Shown here piece after piece: positions 34,493 through 46,436 of a stretch of DNA of 64,000 nucleotides. Positions within the stretch are counted from its first letter, which is position 1, and each line of letters begins with the position of its first letter. The notes beneath the pieces are model-generated. The model was not told where the DNA came from, ran no database searches, and saw only the letters and a program-made list of their open reading frames with translations. The DNA comes from Chondrilla cf. caribensis (lineage: Eukaryota > Porifera > Demospongiae > Chondrillida > Chondrillidae): contig OZ026559.1 in the NCBI GenBank assembly GCA_964020155.1, forward strand, positions 4,326,674 to 4,390,673, written 5' to 3'. A program made the position numbers and the translations under genes.

Positions 34493-35749
34493 ATGGAGCA
34501 AAAAAGTGTTTTGATCATCTTCTTCCTTGTGATTGCACTTGGAACAACATCTGCTCAAAAGTGTAATGTAGGACGCCTGCCAATGGGACCACTGTTAGGT
34601 TCCCCAGGTCGCGATGGGGCAGCAGGTCGTGATGGTCTCCCTGGTCCAGCTGGTCCTCCAGGTGCTCCAGGTTCTCCAGGTCCCAGTGGAGTCAACCTTG
34701 ATGAACTTCGTGAGATTGTTCGTTTGATGGCTAAAGAAGAACTGAAGAACTTGACATCTGAAGATCGTGAACCAGTGAAGGTTGTTGTGGAGTGTGATAA
34801 ACAGTGTCCCACAACTGATCCAACCATGTCTGAATCTAACAGTAATAATTCCACCCAGCAACCAACTACTCAGCCCTCTTCAGTGACAACCTACACACCT
34901 CAGCCTGGCAGCAGCCAAGGAAATCGATCTTGTGGAGAAGGACTGACCGTCGATGACCCAGCAATGTCTTGCCAACATGTTCTCCTCTGTAACTCCCACC
35001 TTCCTTCAGGCTACTACTGGGTTTATACCAACCACCACTCCAATCTGAACCGTGGAATTGTTCGTGTTTACTGTCACATGGAGCCCGACATCTGTGGAGT
35101 GGCCGGAGTGATGCGTGTGGCCTTCTTGAACATGACTGACACCACAGTCAATTGCCCTTATCCACTGACACAGGTCACACAGTCTGGAAAGAGGATGTGT
35201 GTCAGCCCAACATCTGGAGCTCAGTTTTCCACTGTTGAATTTGGTGCTTACAGTATTGACTATAACTACGTGTGTGGAAGAGCCATTGGATATTCAGGGT
35301 ATCAAAGTTATGGTTTTTACTACAGTTCTAATTCCTACAAATCCATTGAACAACCCTACGTGAGTGGATTGTCCATCACCTGCCAAATCAAAGGTCAACG
35401 TAACCACATATGGTCCTTTGCTGCCGGTTATCGAGCAATTGGTAGTAACACTGTCAACTGTCCTTGTGATGTAGGGGGTACTAAGCCTCCATCGTTTGTT
35501 GGCTACAGCTACTACTGTGAAGCACCATCTCATTCCACCCCATCCAACCAGTGGTACACCAGCAACCCCCTGTGGGATGGGAAGGGTTGCCATTCAAGCT
35601 CTAGTTGTTGTGGCAACAACCGCTTGCCGTGGTTCTTGACTGCTCTGCCGGAGACTACCAATTCCAATATCGAAGTTCGTTGGATGGACCCCCAAACCCA
35701 TACTTATGGTATTGTAGGCATTGAACAATTGGAGTTGTATGTGTACTAA
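34493..35749 (+). CDS. Family C: collagen-like secreted protein (copy 4)
   Basis: 418 aa, intronless. The ATG at 34493 is chosen because it opens the signal peptide (MEQKSVLIIFFLVI...TSAQ) and aligns with the starts at 18734 and 60276. It has ten Gly-X-Y triplets, the shared coiled-coil-like segment and VVVECDKQC, with one more Cys near the linker than copies 1-3. A Ser/Thr/Asn linker follows, then the fibrinogen-like part (SGYYWVY, VYCHMEPDICG) and C-terminal domain (GRAIGYSGYQ, NHIWSFAAGY, NPLWDGKGC). SCCGNN replaces SRCCDN. It ends IEQLELYVY. Its closest relative is the interrupted gene at 60276. Confidence 0.88.
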   Translation: MEQKSVLIIFFLVIALGTTSAQKCNVGRLPMGPLLGSPGRDGAAGRDGLPGPAGPPGAPGSPGPSGVNLDELREIVRLMAKEELKNLTSEDREPVKVVVECDKQCPTTDPTMSESNSNNSTQQPTTQPSSVTTYTPQPGSSQGNRSCGEGLTVDDPAMSCQHVLLCNSHLPSGYYWVYTNHHSNLNRGIVRVYCHMEPDICGVAGVMRVAFLNMTDTTVNCPYPLTQVTQSGKRMCVSPTSGAQFSTVEFGAYSIDYNYVCGRAIGYSGYQSYGFYYSSNSYKSIEQPYVSGLSITCQIKGQRNHIWSFAAGYRAIGSNTVNCPCDVGGTKPPSFVGYSYYCEAPSHSTPSNQWYTSNPLWDGKGCHSSSSCCGNNRLPWFLTALPETTNSNIEVRWMDPQTHTYGIVGIEQLELYVY

Positions 35750-36479
35750 CAGATCTACTCCAAGTATAATTAGCATTTGTACCTCTCACAAGAGTTACCT
35801 GTCATAGCACATAACACTGTAGACAGTATATTTGTTGATGTAGTTTCAATTCTTGTAATTACTTGTGGAATGTATATTATGTAGCAAGCAAATACTGTAA
35901 GATTGGTTAATAATTGCAAGTATTGTTCATTCATTTATTCATGTATCAATCTGAAATCGGTTTATGGAGGTACAATTGTATGAACAGAGCAGCCACGTGT
36001 GGTCCAACCTGAATGATAGGACACGTTGAAAGTTTTGTCCCACTTAGGGGCTAGTGAGAAAGTTGAATTTGGAGCTTCTATACTTATATAGCATTATGAT
36101 ATATTTATTTAGATAATAGATTTATTATAATAAATGTGCTCAGTCCTAGTCCTTTTGAAGAATCAACCCTCCGGGCCATATCAACTTTCCTGGTCTTCAC
36201 AACCACCATCTTTCATTGTAATTTCTTATGGGTGTGCCATAATTAGAGTATGTAGCTCCACATTTGTTTCTCTGAAGTTGGAGCTAATTGGTTCTTGTAA
36301 TTGAGTTTTATGAATTCAATTAACTGAATAACTCAGGAATTGGCTTTAAAATTGTTTTAGAATAGTCTATAAGATCAGCGGGTGTATAGAAACCTTCATT
36401 GGCTTGGTTCCAGCCCGCTGGCCGTATGTTGGACAACACTACTTTAGAGAATTACATGTACATAGGAAACATTTATTAT
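35750..36479. other. Intergenic, nothing recognised
   Basis: AT-rich with an AATAAA near 36130 that may serve C gene 4. No gene seen. Confidence 0.4.
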
Positions 36480-36693
36480 TGCTGTAGAAGAAAGGATAAG
36501 ATGTCTTCACATGAATTCCAACCCCCTTACAAAGCTGCTGTTTATGGATACTGAATAAGTGTGCAATTATATCGTTGTTGGATGATTTGAGTACATGTAT
36601 ACAACAAACCCTTGTATAGATTTCTATGCAATTGTAGGTGTGAATGTGCACATCACAGGGAGTCCTGTATCCAAAATGGATACCTTTGTTGGT
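36480..36693. repeat. Repeat block delta, copy 2
   Basis: Matches 4640-4830 (AAGATGTCTTCACATGAA, GTGTGAATGTGCACATCAC), immediately followed by the C fragment. Confidence 0.55.
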
Positions 36694-36800
36694 CAACCAT
36701 GGTTTGGCGTACATTACCACACACTACCAATTCCGATATCAAGGTTCTTTGGATGGACCAGCAGGGTGGTATTGAACAATTGGAGTTGTATGTGTACTGA
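36694..36800 (+). pseudogene. Family C 3' end fragment
   Basis: Encodes traces of the last 35 residues of a C protein. A frame ending LWMDQQGGIEQLELYVY-stop is intact, but the preceding PWF...LP part needs a frameshift. The rest of the gene is missing. Together with the stump at 4405 it shows repeated loss of C copies. Confidence 0.75.
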
Positions 36801-36944
36801 GTCTCCATTGAGTATGAACTGTGTGTGGGATTCCTCCAATTGCTTTACTTTTGTTGAATTAAGTGCTTTATTTAAACTATTGCTGTATTCATGAATATTG
36901 TTCAATAAATTTAATCAATTTGATTGGTTAATGATTGAGGTGTA

Positions 36945-38660
36945 TACTTACATATCGATAAAATTAGTTTACAGCATGAAATAATATCACTATATATTCT
37001 ACGATCAATGTATGCCAAATGCAAAGGTAAAGTATTGACTTCACAAGGTTTATCTGAATCATTTCCAATAGGCTGTGGAGTAAGGCAAGGCTGTAACCTC
37101 AGTCCACTGCTGTTTAGCCTGTACATTAACTCTCTTCCAAACAACATGCCAGCATTTGTGATTCAGGAACGAAGCACAGCCTGTTTAATGTTCGCTGACG
37201 ATATTGTTCTTTTGGCCAATAACCCTGACACACTTCAGGCTCAACTTAACTGCTTAAATCATTACTGTACTCAGAGTAGCCTAAATGTCAATACTATCAA
37301 AACTAAAATAATTGTCTTCAGTGCAAAACCTTGTCGTCATCTTCATAAGTGGACCTTTGGTGACAAGCAGATTGACCAAGTAGATACATTCAAATATTTT
37401 GGTACGTGGTTTCACCGCAACGGCAAATTTAACTTCGCAATCTCAAAACTTTTCACTGCAGCCACCCAATCGACTAACGGACTCATCAGGAAAATTATAG
37501 AAAATCAAATTACAGATACTGAGATTCAGATAAGTCTATTCCAATCACTTGTTGTACCCAAATTACTTTATCATTGCGAACTTTGGGGCCTACACAAGAT
37601 TAATGCCCTAGACAGAGTCTGTCTGAGGTTTTACAAATTTTGTCTGAAGCTCCCTCCATCTGCACCTAATTCAGCAGTATATGGGGAAATTGGACTGCCC
37701 TCTTTGAAATGTTCAATCTTATATAACATTGCCAAATATTGGTCTCGAATCCACTTAGTTGACTGTCCCCCTCTTGTTTCTGATGCACTGGCTCTTCAAA
37801 TCAATTTGTCTTCCAAACAACTAAACAGCTGAGCTAATATGTGGACCTGCAAGCTATTGAAATGTTTTGGCCTCCAAAGCTCACCATATGATGGTTTTCC
37901 AGAGGTAGTCAAACAACGCGTTTACGATATATTCATCCAGGAGTGGCAGGCAGAACTCAATTACAGTCCTAAACTACGTACATACAATTTATTCAAACAT
38001 ATCCTTAAAAGAGAGAAATATCTATCTGTTATTAAGTCAGTCAAGCTTCGCAATTCTTTGGCAAGATTTAGAACAAGTTGCCATAATCTGGAGATAGAAG
38101 TGGGCCGACATAGTTATCCATCAATCCCTGCAAATGAAAGACTATGCCGTGTGTGTGCATGCAATACAGTCGAAGACGAAATCCACTTATTACTTCACTG
38201 TCAAGGCTATGCACAGGAACGTGCCGATTTTCTAAATTCAATTGAGTTACATCATCCGTATTTCCAACATTTGAACATGATGGACAAATTTGAATACTTA
38301 ATGTCTTCAGACAACAATCAAGTCATAAATAAACTTGCAAAATTTATATCTGTGTGTATGAACAAACGATTTCATGCTCTTTATACCACTAATTATTGAG
38401 TCAATTATTCGTAACTTTATCTCAATTTAGAGTAACCCACTGGTATTTGTGTCTATGTTGTTAGTTTCTACCTCTTAAATCAATGGCCTCACATAGCATG
38501 CATTTTTAATTTTCAAGCAATTAATTCACTGTTCACTTATGTTCTATTTTAATTTTCATGTCTACTTTGTCATCTTAAGTTTATACTGTTTGGTCTTAGG
38601 GCCATTGTGGCCTATATGACTATAATAATATATTGTTAGTTGATAATCTATAAATAAAAG
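36945..38660 (+). mobile_element. 5'-truncated LINE (non-LTR retrotransposon)
   Basis: Reverse-transcriptase coding sequence without the upstream endonuclease or ORF1 parts. The frame is open back to about 36945, where a stop lies next to C-gene debris, so the 5' junction is about there. After the coding end (38399) an AT-rich 3' region runs to about 38660. The 3' end is approximate. I did not find clear target-site duplications. Confidence 0.8.
37008..38399 (+). pseudogene. LINE reverse transcriptase, one in-frame stop
   Basis: The first part (37008-37832) carries the RT motifs GVRQGCNLSPLLFSLYIN and FADDIVLLA (catalytic Asp-Asp), then a C-terminal RT/thumb-like region. A TGA at 37830-37832 interrupts it. 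The same frame resumes at once and runs to 38399, with a terminal Cys-Cys-His-Cys motif (CRVCACN...EDEIHLLLHC) typical of LINE ORF2 C-termini. Only this one stop separates the halves, so the copy is fairly young. The clade is not assigned. Confidence 0.85.
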
Positions 38661-40542
38661 TACTGATCAAAAGTAATGCACACTGTCACACACATGTTGC
38701 ATGTGTGTACATGATCCAAGAGAGACATTCACTATAATATACAAAATGATGTTAAACACAATCATATGAATACAAAATATCGTTCATATTGTAGAAAATT
38801 GCACAAACAGAAAATGAAGGTTATGTGGAATCAAATTTAATTGTAATTGTATGTGGCATGAAATCCACTCACAAAGATGTGTTTTAAACTATCGATTGGG
38901 ATTTGAAAGCACAGACCACAGAACTTGACAAAAACACAAGAATTGTAAATAAAAGGATGGCACATGGTCCTGATATTGGGTATGGGTTTAGGTCTGAGCA
39001 TTCAGCTAAATTATTATTCTGAACATATGTGACCCCCCACACTAGTGTTGGGCAATTTCAATATGCATGCCCATATTGTGAGTGGTTATGTGTACAGTAT
39101 AATATTATATGTATTATGCATAATTATATGTGTATGTGTTGATGTCTGCCATTTCAGACTGCTCTTTCAGACATGCAATATTTGAAATTGTTTATTGCTT
39201 TCTATGACCACAATCAATTACTAAATGTGTGCATATATGTATGCATACTTTGCACTACATGTATACATAAAATAACACGTATAATGCTATATAATAAAGG
39301 CTAAGATATCTTTGTATGAACCCCTTACAAAGTTGCTGTTGATGGTATTACATACGTACATATGTATGTAGGTGTGCAATTTTTATGGTAGGGTTAGTTG
39401 AGTATGTGTACACAACATCCCCTTGTATGGATTCCTATGCAATTGTAGGTGTGAATGTACACATCACAGGGAATCCTGTATCCAAAACATCAATTGGATA
39501 CCTTTGTCGGGACCACTGTAGCTGCACTACAATGGTTTGCCCTTACTTGCAGTGACAATCTTTGGAATAGGTCAGTATATACTTAATTAGTAAGGCTAGA
39601 AGCCTCACAATCTCTAATGAAGTTAGAGATGGCTGTTATTGCAGGAGTCTTTAATTACAATGTCATAATTAGTCTAGTTGCATGACACAACAATCCCTCG
39701 TAGGATTTCAAGGTACAATTGCATGGATATGTATGTATTGTGTGAATTCACACACAGATTATTTTGAAATTGATCACTTGGAATCATATGTGCATTACCC
39801 CCTGAACAGAGAAATTGAAAGCACTCCCCACAACTTATGCAACTCTATTTCAACAAAACCCTTGGATGTATTACACAAGAACAGACATACACAGTGTCAT
39901 TATAACAGACCCCAAAAATGGCAACAAAATGGCGGACACAAATCGAACCTGAAAAACATACCACATTTACAAAGCAAAGAAATTATAATTGATCATTAAT
40001 TTTATGTGATCTGTACCAATAATTTCAACATTCTTTTAAAGTGTAAATATAAAACCTCATATTATTATTCATACATCACCCACTTATCAGAGACCGTCAC
40101 ACACTTGTACTCAACAATATGCCTACACTCTCTAAATCATGCCACTGACAAAGATAGCAGTCAGCGCTGCCAGGTTTGGTCCAATAAGAATTTCTGTGAC
40201 TAGCTAGAGAATTCCATTAAAATGACCCCTTGAGGTTGCTTATTCAACTAGAGGACTAGGACGTGTAATATTATTTACTATGCATCATGAGAAGATCACT
40301 AGAGAACTATTATAGCACCTACATACCTTAGGAAATATTCTTGAGTTTGCACATTGTATCACTAGTATCAGGTTTAATTTTCCTAATTGTCATGGTTACA
40401 GTTGTCATGGTGACTGTTGATTGTATGGCACACTTGGTCATTATCATGGCTTTCTTATGAATATAATTATGACGATAATAAATATATTCAGCCTGTGGTT
40501 ACCTGCCTGTAGATCCTCTTGAATAGTGTAACCTATGTGGTA
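38661..40542. other. Intergenic between LINE and C gene 5
   Basis: No supported gene. Block delta copy 3 lies at 39290-39560, and 39700-39800 is a diverged relative of the 5400-6127 duplication. A 105-codon frame at 39682-39999 crosses that repeat and is not supported. Confidence 0.45.
39290..39560. repeat. Repeat block delta, copy 3
   Basis: Matches 4630-4880 with small indels (AATAAAGGCTAAGATATC, GTAGCTGCACTACAATGG). Confidence 0.55.
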
Positions 40543-41895
40543 ATGGAGCTCATAACGTTTCCCAGTTTATTTTTGTTTCTCTCCATTATTGGAAACTCTT
40601 GTTACTCTGAAAAAGTTCCCTCTCCCCTACCTTCTCCATCTCCTTCTCCCAGTTCTGAGCAGTGTAATGCAAGACGCCTGCCAATAGGACCACTGGTAGG
40701 TCCTCCCGGTCGTGATGGTCGTGATGGAGTTGGGATAGCAGGTCGTGATGGTCTCCCCGGTCCAGCTGGTCCTCCAGGTGCTCCAGGCTCTCCAGGTCCC
40801 AGTGGAGTCAACCTTGATGAACTTCGTGAGATTGTTCGTTTGATGGCTAAAGAAGAACTGAAGAACTTGACATCTGAAGATCGTGAACCAGTGAAGGTGG
40901 TTGTGGAGTATGGTAAACTGTGTCCTGCAACCAATCCCACTCCCTCCACACCTACCACCAGACCTATAACAAGAGTGAATCCTTCACCAAGTGCCAATGG
41001 AACAGTCAGACCCACTGTGTCCACTAGACGCCCGATCTTCCCTAGTCCAGGGACTCATCTCTTTGTGAGGACCTGCCGTCGTGGACTGAGCCGCATGGAT
41101 GCTGCTCCTTCTTGTCGTCTCATTCTCTTGTGCGATCCAACTAGTCCTTCAGGATTCTACTGGATTGAGACCAGCCACCTCTATGACAGTGCTCGCTCTC
41201 TCAACCAGATGTACTGTTACATGGAATTCGGTAAGTGCCTGGTCCCAGGGATCACTAGAGTGGGTCTGATCAACATGACCAAGGATAATTCTAGTTGCCC
41301 AAGACACTTGGAACTGATAGAGCAATCAGGAAAGAGAATGTGTGATAGTCCTCTCACAGGTACCCGGTTCACGTCAGTTGTATTTCCAACTTTCAACATC
41401 AAATACAATCACGTTTGTGGGAGAGCAGTGGGGTATGCTCGTTATGGACCACATGCCTTCTACTACAGTATTACTGGCTCCTACCAATCCATTGACCAAC
41501 CTTATGTTCATGGCCTGTCTATTACCTACACGATCAATGATGAGCGCAAACACATCTGGTCCCTGGCTGGAGGGTGGGCAGACCCTGGTAATGGACAAAC
41601 CTACAACTGTCCATGTGCTGGTGGCTCATCCTTCCGTCCTCCATCTTATGTTGGTGATGACTACTACTGTGAATCAGGTAGCCATTCTTCTCCAAGTGAT
41701 AAGTGGTACACGGATAATCCCCTTTGGGATGGACAGGGTTGTCACTCCTCCTCCCGTTGCTGTGACAACAGACGTCAGCCATGGTTCTGGCAAATCTTAC
41801 CTGAAATGACTGATTCCGATATTGAGGTTCGCTGGCTGCGTCCCACAGGTTGCTGTAGTGTTGGTATTGAACAACTTGAGCTATATGTCTACTGA
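40543..41895 (+). CDS. Family C: collagen-like secreted protein (copy 5)
   Basis: 450 aa, intronless. The ATG at 40543 opens a distinct signal peptide (MELITFPSLFLFLSIIG...). A Pro/Ser stretch and the CNAR motif follow. The collagen segment contains GRDGRDGVGIAGRDG, so the regular triplets are interrupted once (GVGIA) before continuing [10 protein letters not shown]. The coiled-coil-like segment is identical to the others. The linker and fibrinogen-like part are almost identical to copy 2 at 14060. The C-terminal domain is typical (YVHGLSITY, HIWSLAGG, NPLWDGQGC) and ends IEQLELYVY, so it lacks the frameshifted tail of copy 2. The upstream sequence matches neither promoter type of the other C genes. 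Confidence 0.87.
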   Translation: MELITFPSLFLFLSIIGNSCYSEKVPSPLPSPSPSPSSEQCNARRLPIGPLVGPPGRDGRDGVGIAGRDGLPGPAGPPGAPGSPGPSGVNLDELREIVRLMAKEELKNLTSEDREPVKVVVEYGKLCPATNPTPSTPTTRPITRVNPSPSANGTVRPTVSTRRPIFPSPGTHLFVRTCRRGLSRMDAAPSCRLILLCDPTSPSGFYWIETSHLYDSARSLNQMYCYMEFGKCLVPGITRVGLINMTKDNSSCPRHLELIEQSGKRMCDSPLTGTRFTSVVFPTFNIKYNHVCGRAVGYARYGPHAFYYSITGSYQSIDQPYVHGLSITYTINDERKHIWSLAGGWADPGNGQTYNCPCAGGSSFRPPSYVGDDYYCESGSHSSPSDKWYTDNPLWDGQGCHSSSRCCDNRRQPWFWQILPEMTDSDIEVRWLRPTGCCSVGIEQLELYVY

Positions 41896-42239
41896 CAGGA
41901 CTCAGTCTACAGTAGCAATGATAGTGAGTAGTGTTTGCTAATTCACCAGATTTCAGCATCAGAAGTACACAATTTTGAAGCAAATATCACATAGGATTTC
42001 TTATATATGAACACACTGATCATGAGTTAAAATTGATTCATAAAATTATTATTAATAATATATCCAATTTCTAAAATAATAATGATGATTATTGACTAAT
42101 CAGTATTATATTACAATACTATTATGCTGTGGCGTATAATTGCCTACCTGAACACAATAGTCACACACATGTTCAGTAATGTAAACATGTGACACTGGAC
42201 ATAGCTATACAGCTGTGTACATGATGGCACATACCGCTG
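41896..42239. other. 3' flank of C gene 5
   Basis: AT-rich. The first 120 bases match the 3' flanks of the fragments at 52778 and 54332. No gene. Confidence 0.45.
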
Positions 42240-42810
42240 TACATACGTAACTAAATACATCATAAAAATGATGGATATATTAGTTCCGAGTTTGGCTCAA
42301 TACGTTTTGACAAGGTGTTATGTTTTAGTGGTTATACATTGCCTTTTAGAGCGATCTATTATCAGTAAAAACATGGTAATGTATGCGATATTGACAAAGT
42401 GGCTGATGACGCAATAAGCAACTGCACCTGTGACGTTGATCACGTGCAATAACACGTGTTCAGTATTTGGCAGAGATCGAATGAGTGTGAGCGCCTACTT
42501 TTTGTTTGAGCGTATATTCGAAACTTGTGATAATTAATCAGGAAGGAAATGAGAATGAAGGATTCGTCGTATTCCCTTTGAACAGATGAGGTCCCTTTCT
42601 TTGGAGCTCCACGTGGAGTTGGAGAATGAAATGACGGAAGGATAGAACTCCAGATGTTGTCCGAAGATACAGTTTGAATGTTTTGCGTGTGTCTATTCCG
42701 ATCTTTTACACTGACTAATCCTGTTAATAATATCCAGAAATTGATGCTTTATTGATTATATAAGTGTATATTTGAGCGATATAATTCCAAGAGTGGTTCG
42801 CGATTGATGT
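42240..42810. repeat. Repeat block beta, copy 5
   Basis: Diverged copy with TGATGACGCAAT in place of the CRE-like word but with both CACGTG palindromes kept (about 42440 and 42452). Confidence 0.6.
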
Positions 42811-42832
42811 TTAGTGTGCAACTTTGTGGTTA

Positions 42833-42987
42833 TTCCCCGGGTATGTCCTCCATGGATAGGTCCCAAGTGAGCCCTCTTCAGGAAGTGGGTCTGTGTAGTT
42901 GGTGAAGTAGGCTACGATGACACTAGATGGTTTAGCCCGATTGATGGGGTAGAAGGCATTGAGGAGTTGTTGATAGTTGTCAGCATG
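42833..42987 (-). pseudogene. R exon-1 fragment
   Basis: Reverse complement encodes the middle of the R ectodomain (DNYQQLLNAFYPINRAKPSS, FTNYTDPLPEEGSLG). It is cut at both ends, with no signal peptide, exon end or exon 2 nearby. The right breakpoint is joined to unrelated sequence with a short ACTTCC/GGAAGT hairpin near 43012-43041. Confidence 0.75.
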
Positions 42988-43839
42988 GTAGCACAGCCTT
43001 AGTCTCGTATAACTTCCACTGTGCGATGAAAAATCGGAAGTTAGGCAGAATTGTGTCTGGCTAACAAGACTAGCACAGCCTAGTATATACATAATAATAT
43101 TATGTGTATATTTCTAGACTTGGTCCCACTGCTATTCTGGCTGCCAACACTATTATGGATTTTATATCTGTAAACTTGAATTTTGATATGAAAATACTTG
43201 TTGTACGTTGTGAGGTAAAAGCAATAAACATAACCTTTTCATGCCAACCCTCATACAGGGAAGGATTGTAGGTAATGCATCAAAACAGCTCACACTCAGG
43301 AGGCAACTTGTTCACTTGGGAATTAACCTAATAAACCAGCTGCTTTCAGTCCACAAACTTATAAACAAATGCACGACCTATTTATGCATTAACTCTGGTT
43401 TAAGCCTGCTACATCCACTGAAATAGTACTGATTAATATCCTTATTTGTTTGTTTTAAGGGGAATTAAGGGTTGCAAGTTTGTGAACCTCAGTCAACATT
43501 GTGTTGAGTACTGTTCAATTTTGAAACAGCTGATGGAAATTCATAGTAAAGCGACTCAATCCAGGGCTGTTAAATATTAGTAGGGTATAATAATAACCTG
43601 TTTTTTATTTCATATTTAACGTTTTCACAATTTTAGTTTCTTTTGTTCGATTCTATACACTTGTATACCATATTTATATAAATATTATTATCGTGACAGT
43701 GCACGTTAGACCATTGCACAACTTAATAAGTAATAATCCACGTTAACCGTTTAGCTTATACTCCTGGTTCGTATATGAATAAGGTCATACAATTATACCT
43801 GCTTAATTGCTGGATGCATAATAACTGCACTTCATAATA
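42988..43839. other. Intergenic, nothing recognised
   Basis: AT-rich. A possible small mobile-element remnant lies at 42990-43085 (repeated AGCACAGCC words around the ACTTCC hairpin). No gene. Confidence 0.4.
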
Positions 43840-45254
43840 ATGAATATGTACATGCATGTTTTGTGTGCCCTCCAACAGGAAGATGCATTGATTAATAGGA
43901 TTTGTTTGTCCCAAGAGAAGCTGTCTCAACCTTCTCCATCTCCTTCTTCTCCCAGTTCTGACCAGTGTAATGCAGGGTACTTGTTACAAGGTCCACTGGT
44001 AGGTCCTCCTGGTCGTGATGGGGTAGCAGGTCGCGATGGCAAAGATGGCTCTCCAGGGATACCATCTCCTCCAGGCCCCCCAGGCCCCCAAGGTCCCCCA
44101 GGTCCCCCTGGTCCTAGTGACGGTCTTCCTGGTTCTCCTGGACTCCCTGGTCCAGCTGGTCCCACTGGTCCTCCAGGATCTCCAGGTCCCAGTGGAGTCA
44201 ACTTTGATGAACTTCATGAGATTGTTCGTTTGATGGCTAAAGAAGAATTGAAGAACTTGACATCTGAAGATCGTGAACCAGTGAAGGTTGTTGTGGAGTA
44301 TGATAACCTGTGTCCCACAAATGAGCCTACCCCCTCCACACCTACATATAACCCACTAAAATCCTCACCAACTCCTAAGGAACCTAATTCCCTACCCACA
44401 TTACCTACCAGGACCACAAGGCGATGTGCTCAAGGCCTGACACATAGCGACCCAGGTCAATCTTGTCGAGATATCTATTAGTGCAACCCTCACCTCAGTT
44501 CAGGCTACTACTGGGTAACCACAAAACATCGAATAAGATACTACGAAATACTCCACTTTGTCTACTGTCAGATGGAAGAAAAGAATTGTGGATTGCGAGG
44601 AATGATGAGAGTTGGGTTCTTGAACATGACAGACTCTGCAGTCAGCTGCCCTCCTCGTTGATCATGACCAATCAATCAGGGATGAGACTTTGCATCAGTT
44701 CGGTGGGTCGCGATCAGTTTTCTTCAATGGAATATGAGACTTACAATAAAAGCTGTGATTATGTTTGCGGAAGAGCTGTTGGCTATGCTAACCATACTCC
44801 GCATGCTTTATATTTCAGTAACCCAGGTAGAAGGATGTTCACATCAATTGACCAACCTTATGTCGCTGGATTGTCCATTACTTACAGAGCCAATGGCAAA
44901 CGCAAACACATTTGGTCCTTTGCTGGCGGGGCATATGGAAAGCCGCCATCTGGTAATAACTGTCCTTGTGGTTATGGTGGTGATAGACCCCCACGTTATG
45001 TTGACAACAACTACTATTGTGAGGCTAGTCGCTTGATCACATCAAAGAAGAGAATATGGTACATGAACAACACTCTTTGGGACGGGAAGGACTGCTATCC
45101 CACATCTCGATGTTGTGACAACAGACGTCAGCCGTGGTTTTTGACTGCTCTACCAGATCGTGTGAATACCAATATTGAAGTACGCTGGATGGATCCACAG
45201 TATAGAAGCAATGGCATGGTAGGCATTGAACTGCTAGGATTGTATGTGTACTAA
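43840..45254 (+). pseudogene. Family C pseudogene with expanded collagen region (copy 6)
   Basis: Homologous to C genes across the collagen, linker, fibrinogen-like and C-terminal regions. The collagen part is about twice the usual length, with extra segments such as [15 protein letters not shown] and [13 protein letters not shown]. Two lesions break it: an in-frame TAG at 44479-44481, where paralogues have a Leu codon before the Cys of LLCNP, and a one-base frameshift near 44655 before LIMTNQSG. The frame after the shift runs cleanly to the normal stop (VGIELLGLYVY). The 5' end lacks a convincing signal peptide, and a possible splice acceptor CTCCAACAG lies at about 43870-43878. The lesions might be recent, or the reading may need RNA evidence. 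Confidence 0.75.
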
Positions 45255-46436
45255 CTATAGTACGGTGTGGGACATTAATTGGGTGGAATACATTTAACTA
45301 ATTATGAATGAAGTAATTATTAATTCTACATACAGTATTAATTTACATTGCTCTAGTTATTGAGTCTTACGTAAGTCTTGAGTGTGTTAAATATAATTGA
45401 AGCTTTGATTTGCAATGTATGTAATCTGAGAGCATGCATGGAGGGTACATCTGTTTTGCCTTTTCTCAACAGAAGATATTGAATCAATAACATACACGAC
45501 TACACTCATAAAATGTCATAAAATTGTACATATATTATTACACCAGCTCAGTGGTGTCAGAGTATAATCTTGATAATAATCATAATATTATAGATAATGC
45601 CAGATGTGTATGCATGTATATAGAAGTATATAGAGACAGGGTATTATTTGATATCACTGAATGATATAAAACATCCATACAGTCTCTTGTATAGTGACTG
45701 AGCTATTCTTATTAGCTGTAGCCACCTAGTGTGGCTAGAATATAGGATAGAATATAATAATAATAATAATAGAATATACAATAGAATAGTAGAATATATA
45801 CACCATTTCCACTAATTAACAACAATTTTATAATGATAGTGTCTTGTACTCTGCTTGTTGTGCACTGCTTTTGTAATAGTCTTGTGCAGTAACTATAACA
45901 TTTGCGGCAGATATTTTATTTAGGCAAATGGCCCTAATCCCAATCACTTCTTAAGTAACTCCAATCATTTAGCAATCTAGGCCACTGCTTACTTTGTAAA
46001 AGAGGAGAAAGAGTATAGTTGTCAGGTAAGTATGAACCACATCCCTCACTTGTATGATATCCTAATTTTCTTTGGTGATTCCCTCTCTGCAACAAGATTA
46101 CCTTTGAGTAGGCATTAATGTATACATATAGACAGGAAGCATCAAAACTGCACGTGATAAGTGCTGAACCAGATATGTTGCTCTGACACATGATACATGA
46201 TAATCAATGAAGGAAATAAACAATACATATGACTGGGTATTATCTAGTCTATAAGGATGAAATGAAAGTACTGGTCATGGCGAGTCTTATAGACTTGCCC
46301 TATTGTGCTCCTTAGTGCAAGTCTTGGCTCTCTGGAGAAAGAAACTGGAAACTGGTTATATTGACAAACGATGACAAAAATATGCTAGCCTGCAAAGGAC
46401 TATATAGTTTGCTTTCTGACAGTTCTTGAAAGTGCT
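45255..46436. other. Intergenic, nothing recognised
   Basis: AT-rich with short AAT microsatellite around 45745-45775. No gene seen. Confidence 0.4.

Noticed and set aside
37839..38399. Second ORF after the LINE RT as an independent gene
   Set aside because: It continues the same frame after a single TGA and contains the expected LINE C-terminal zinc knuckle.
39682..39999. 105-codon frame
   Set aside because: Crosses a repeat related to 5400-6127, shows no domain and has no paralogue with the same frame.
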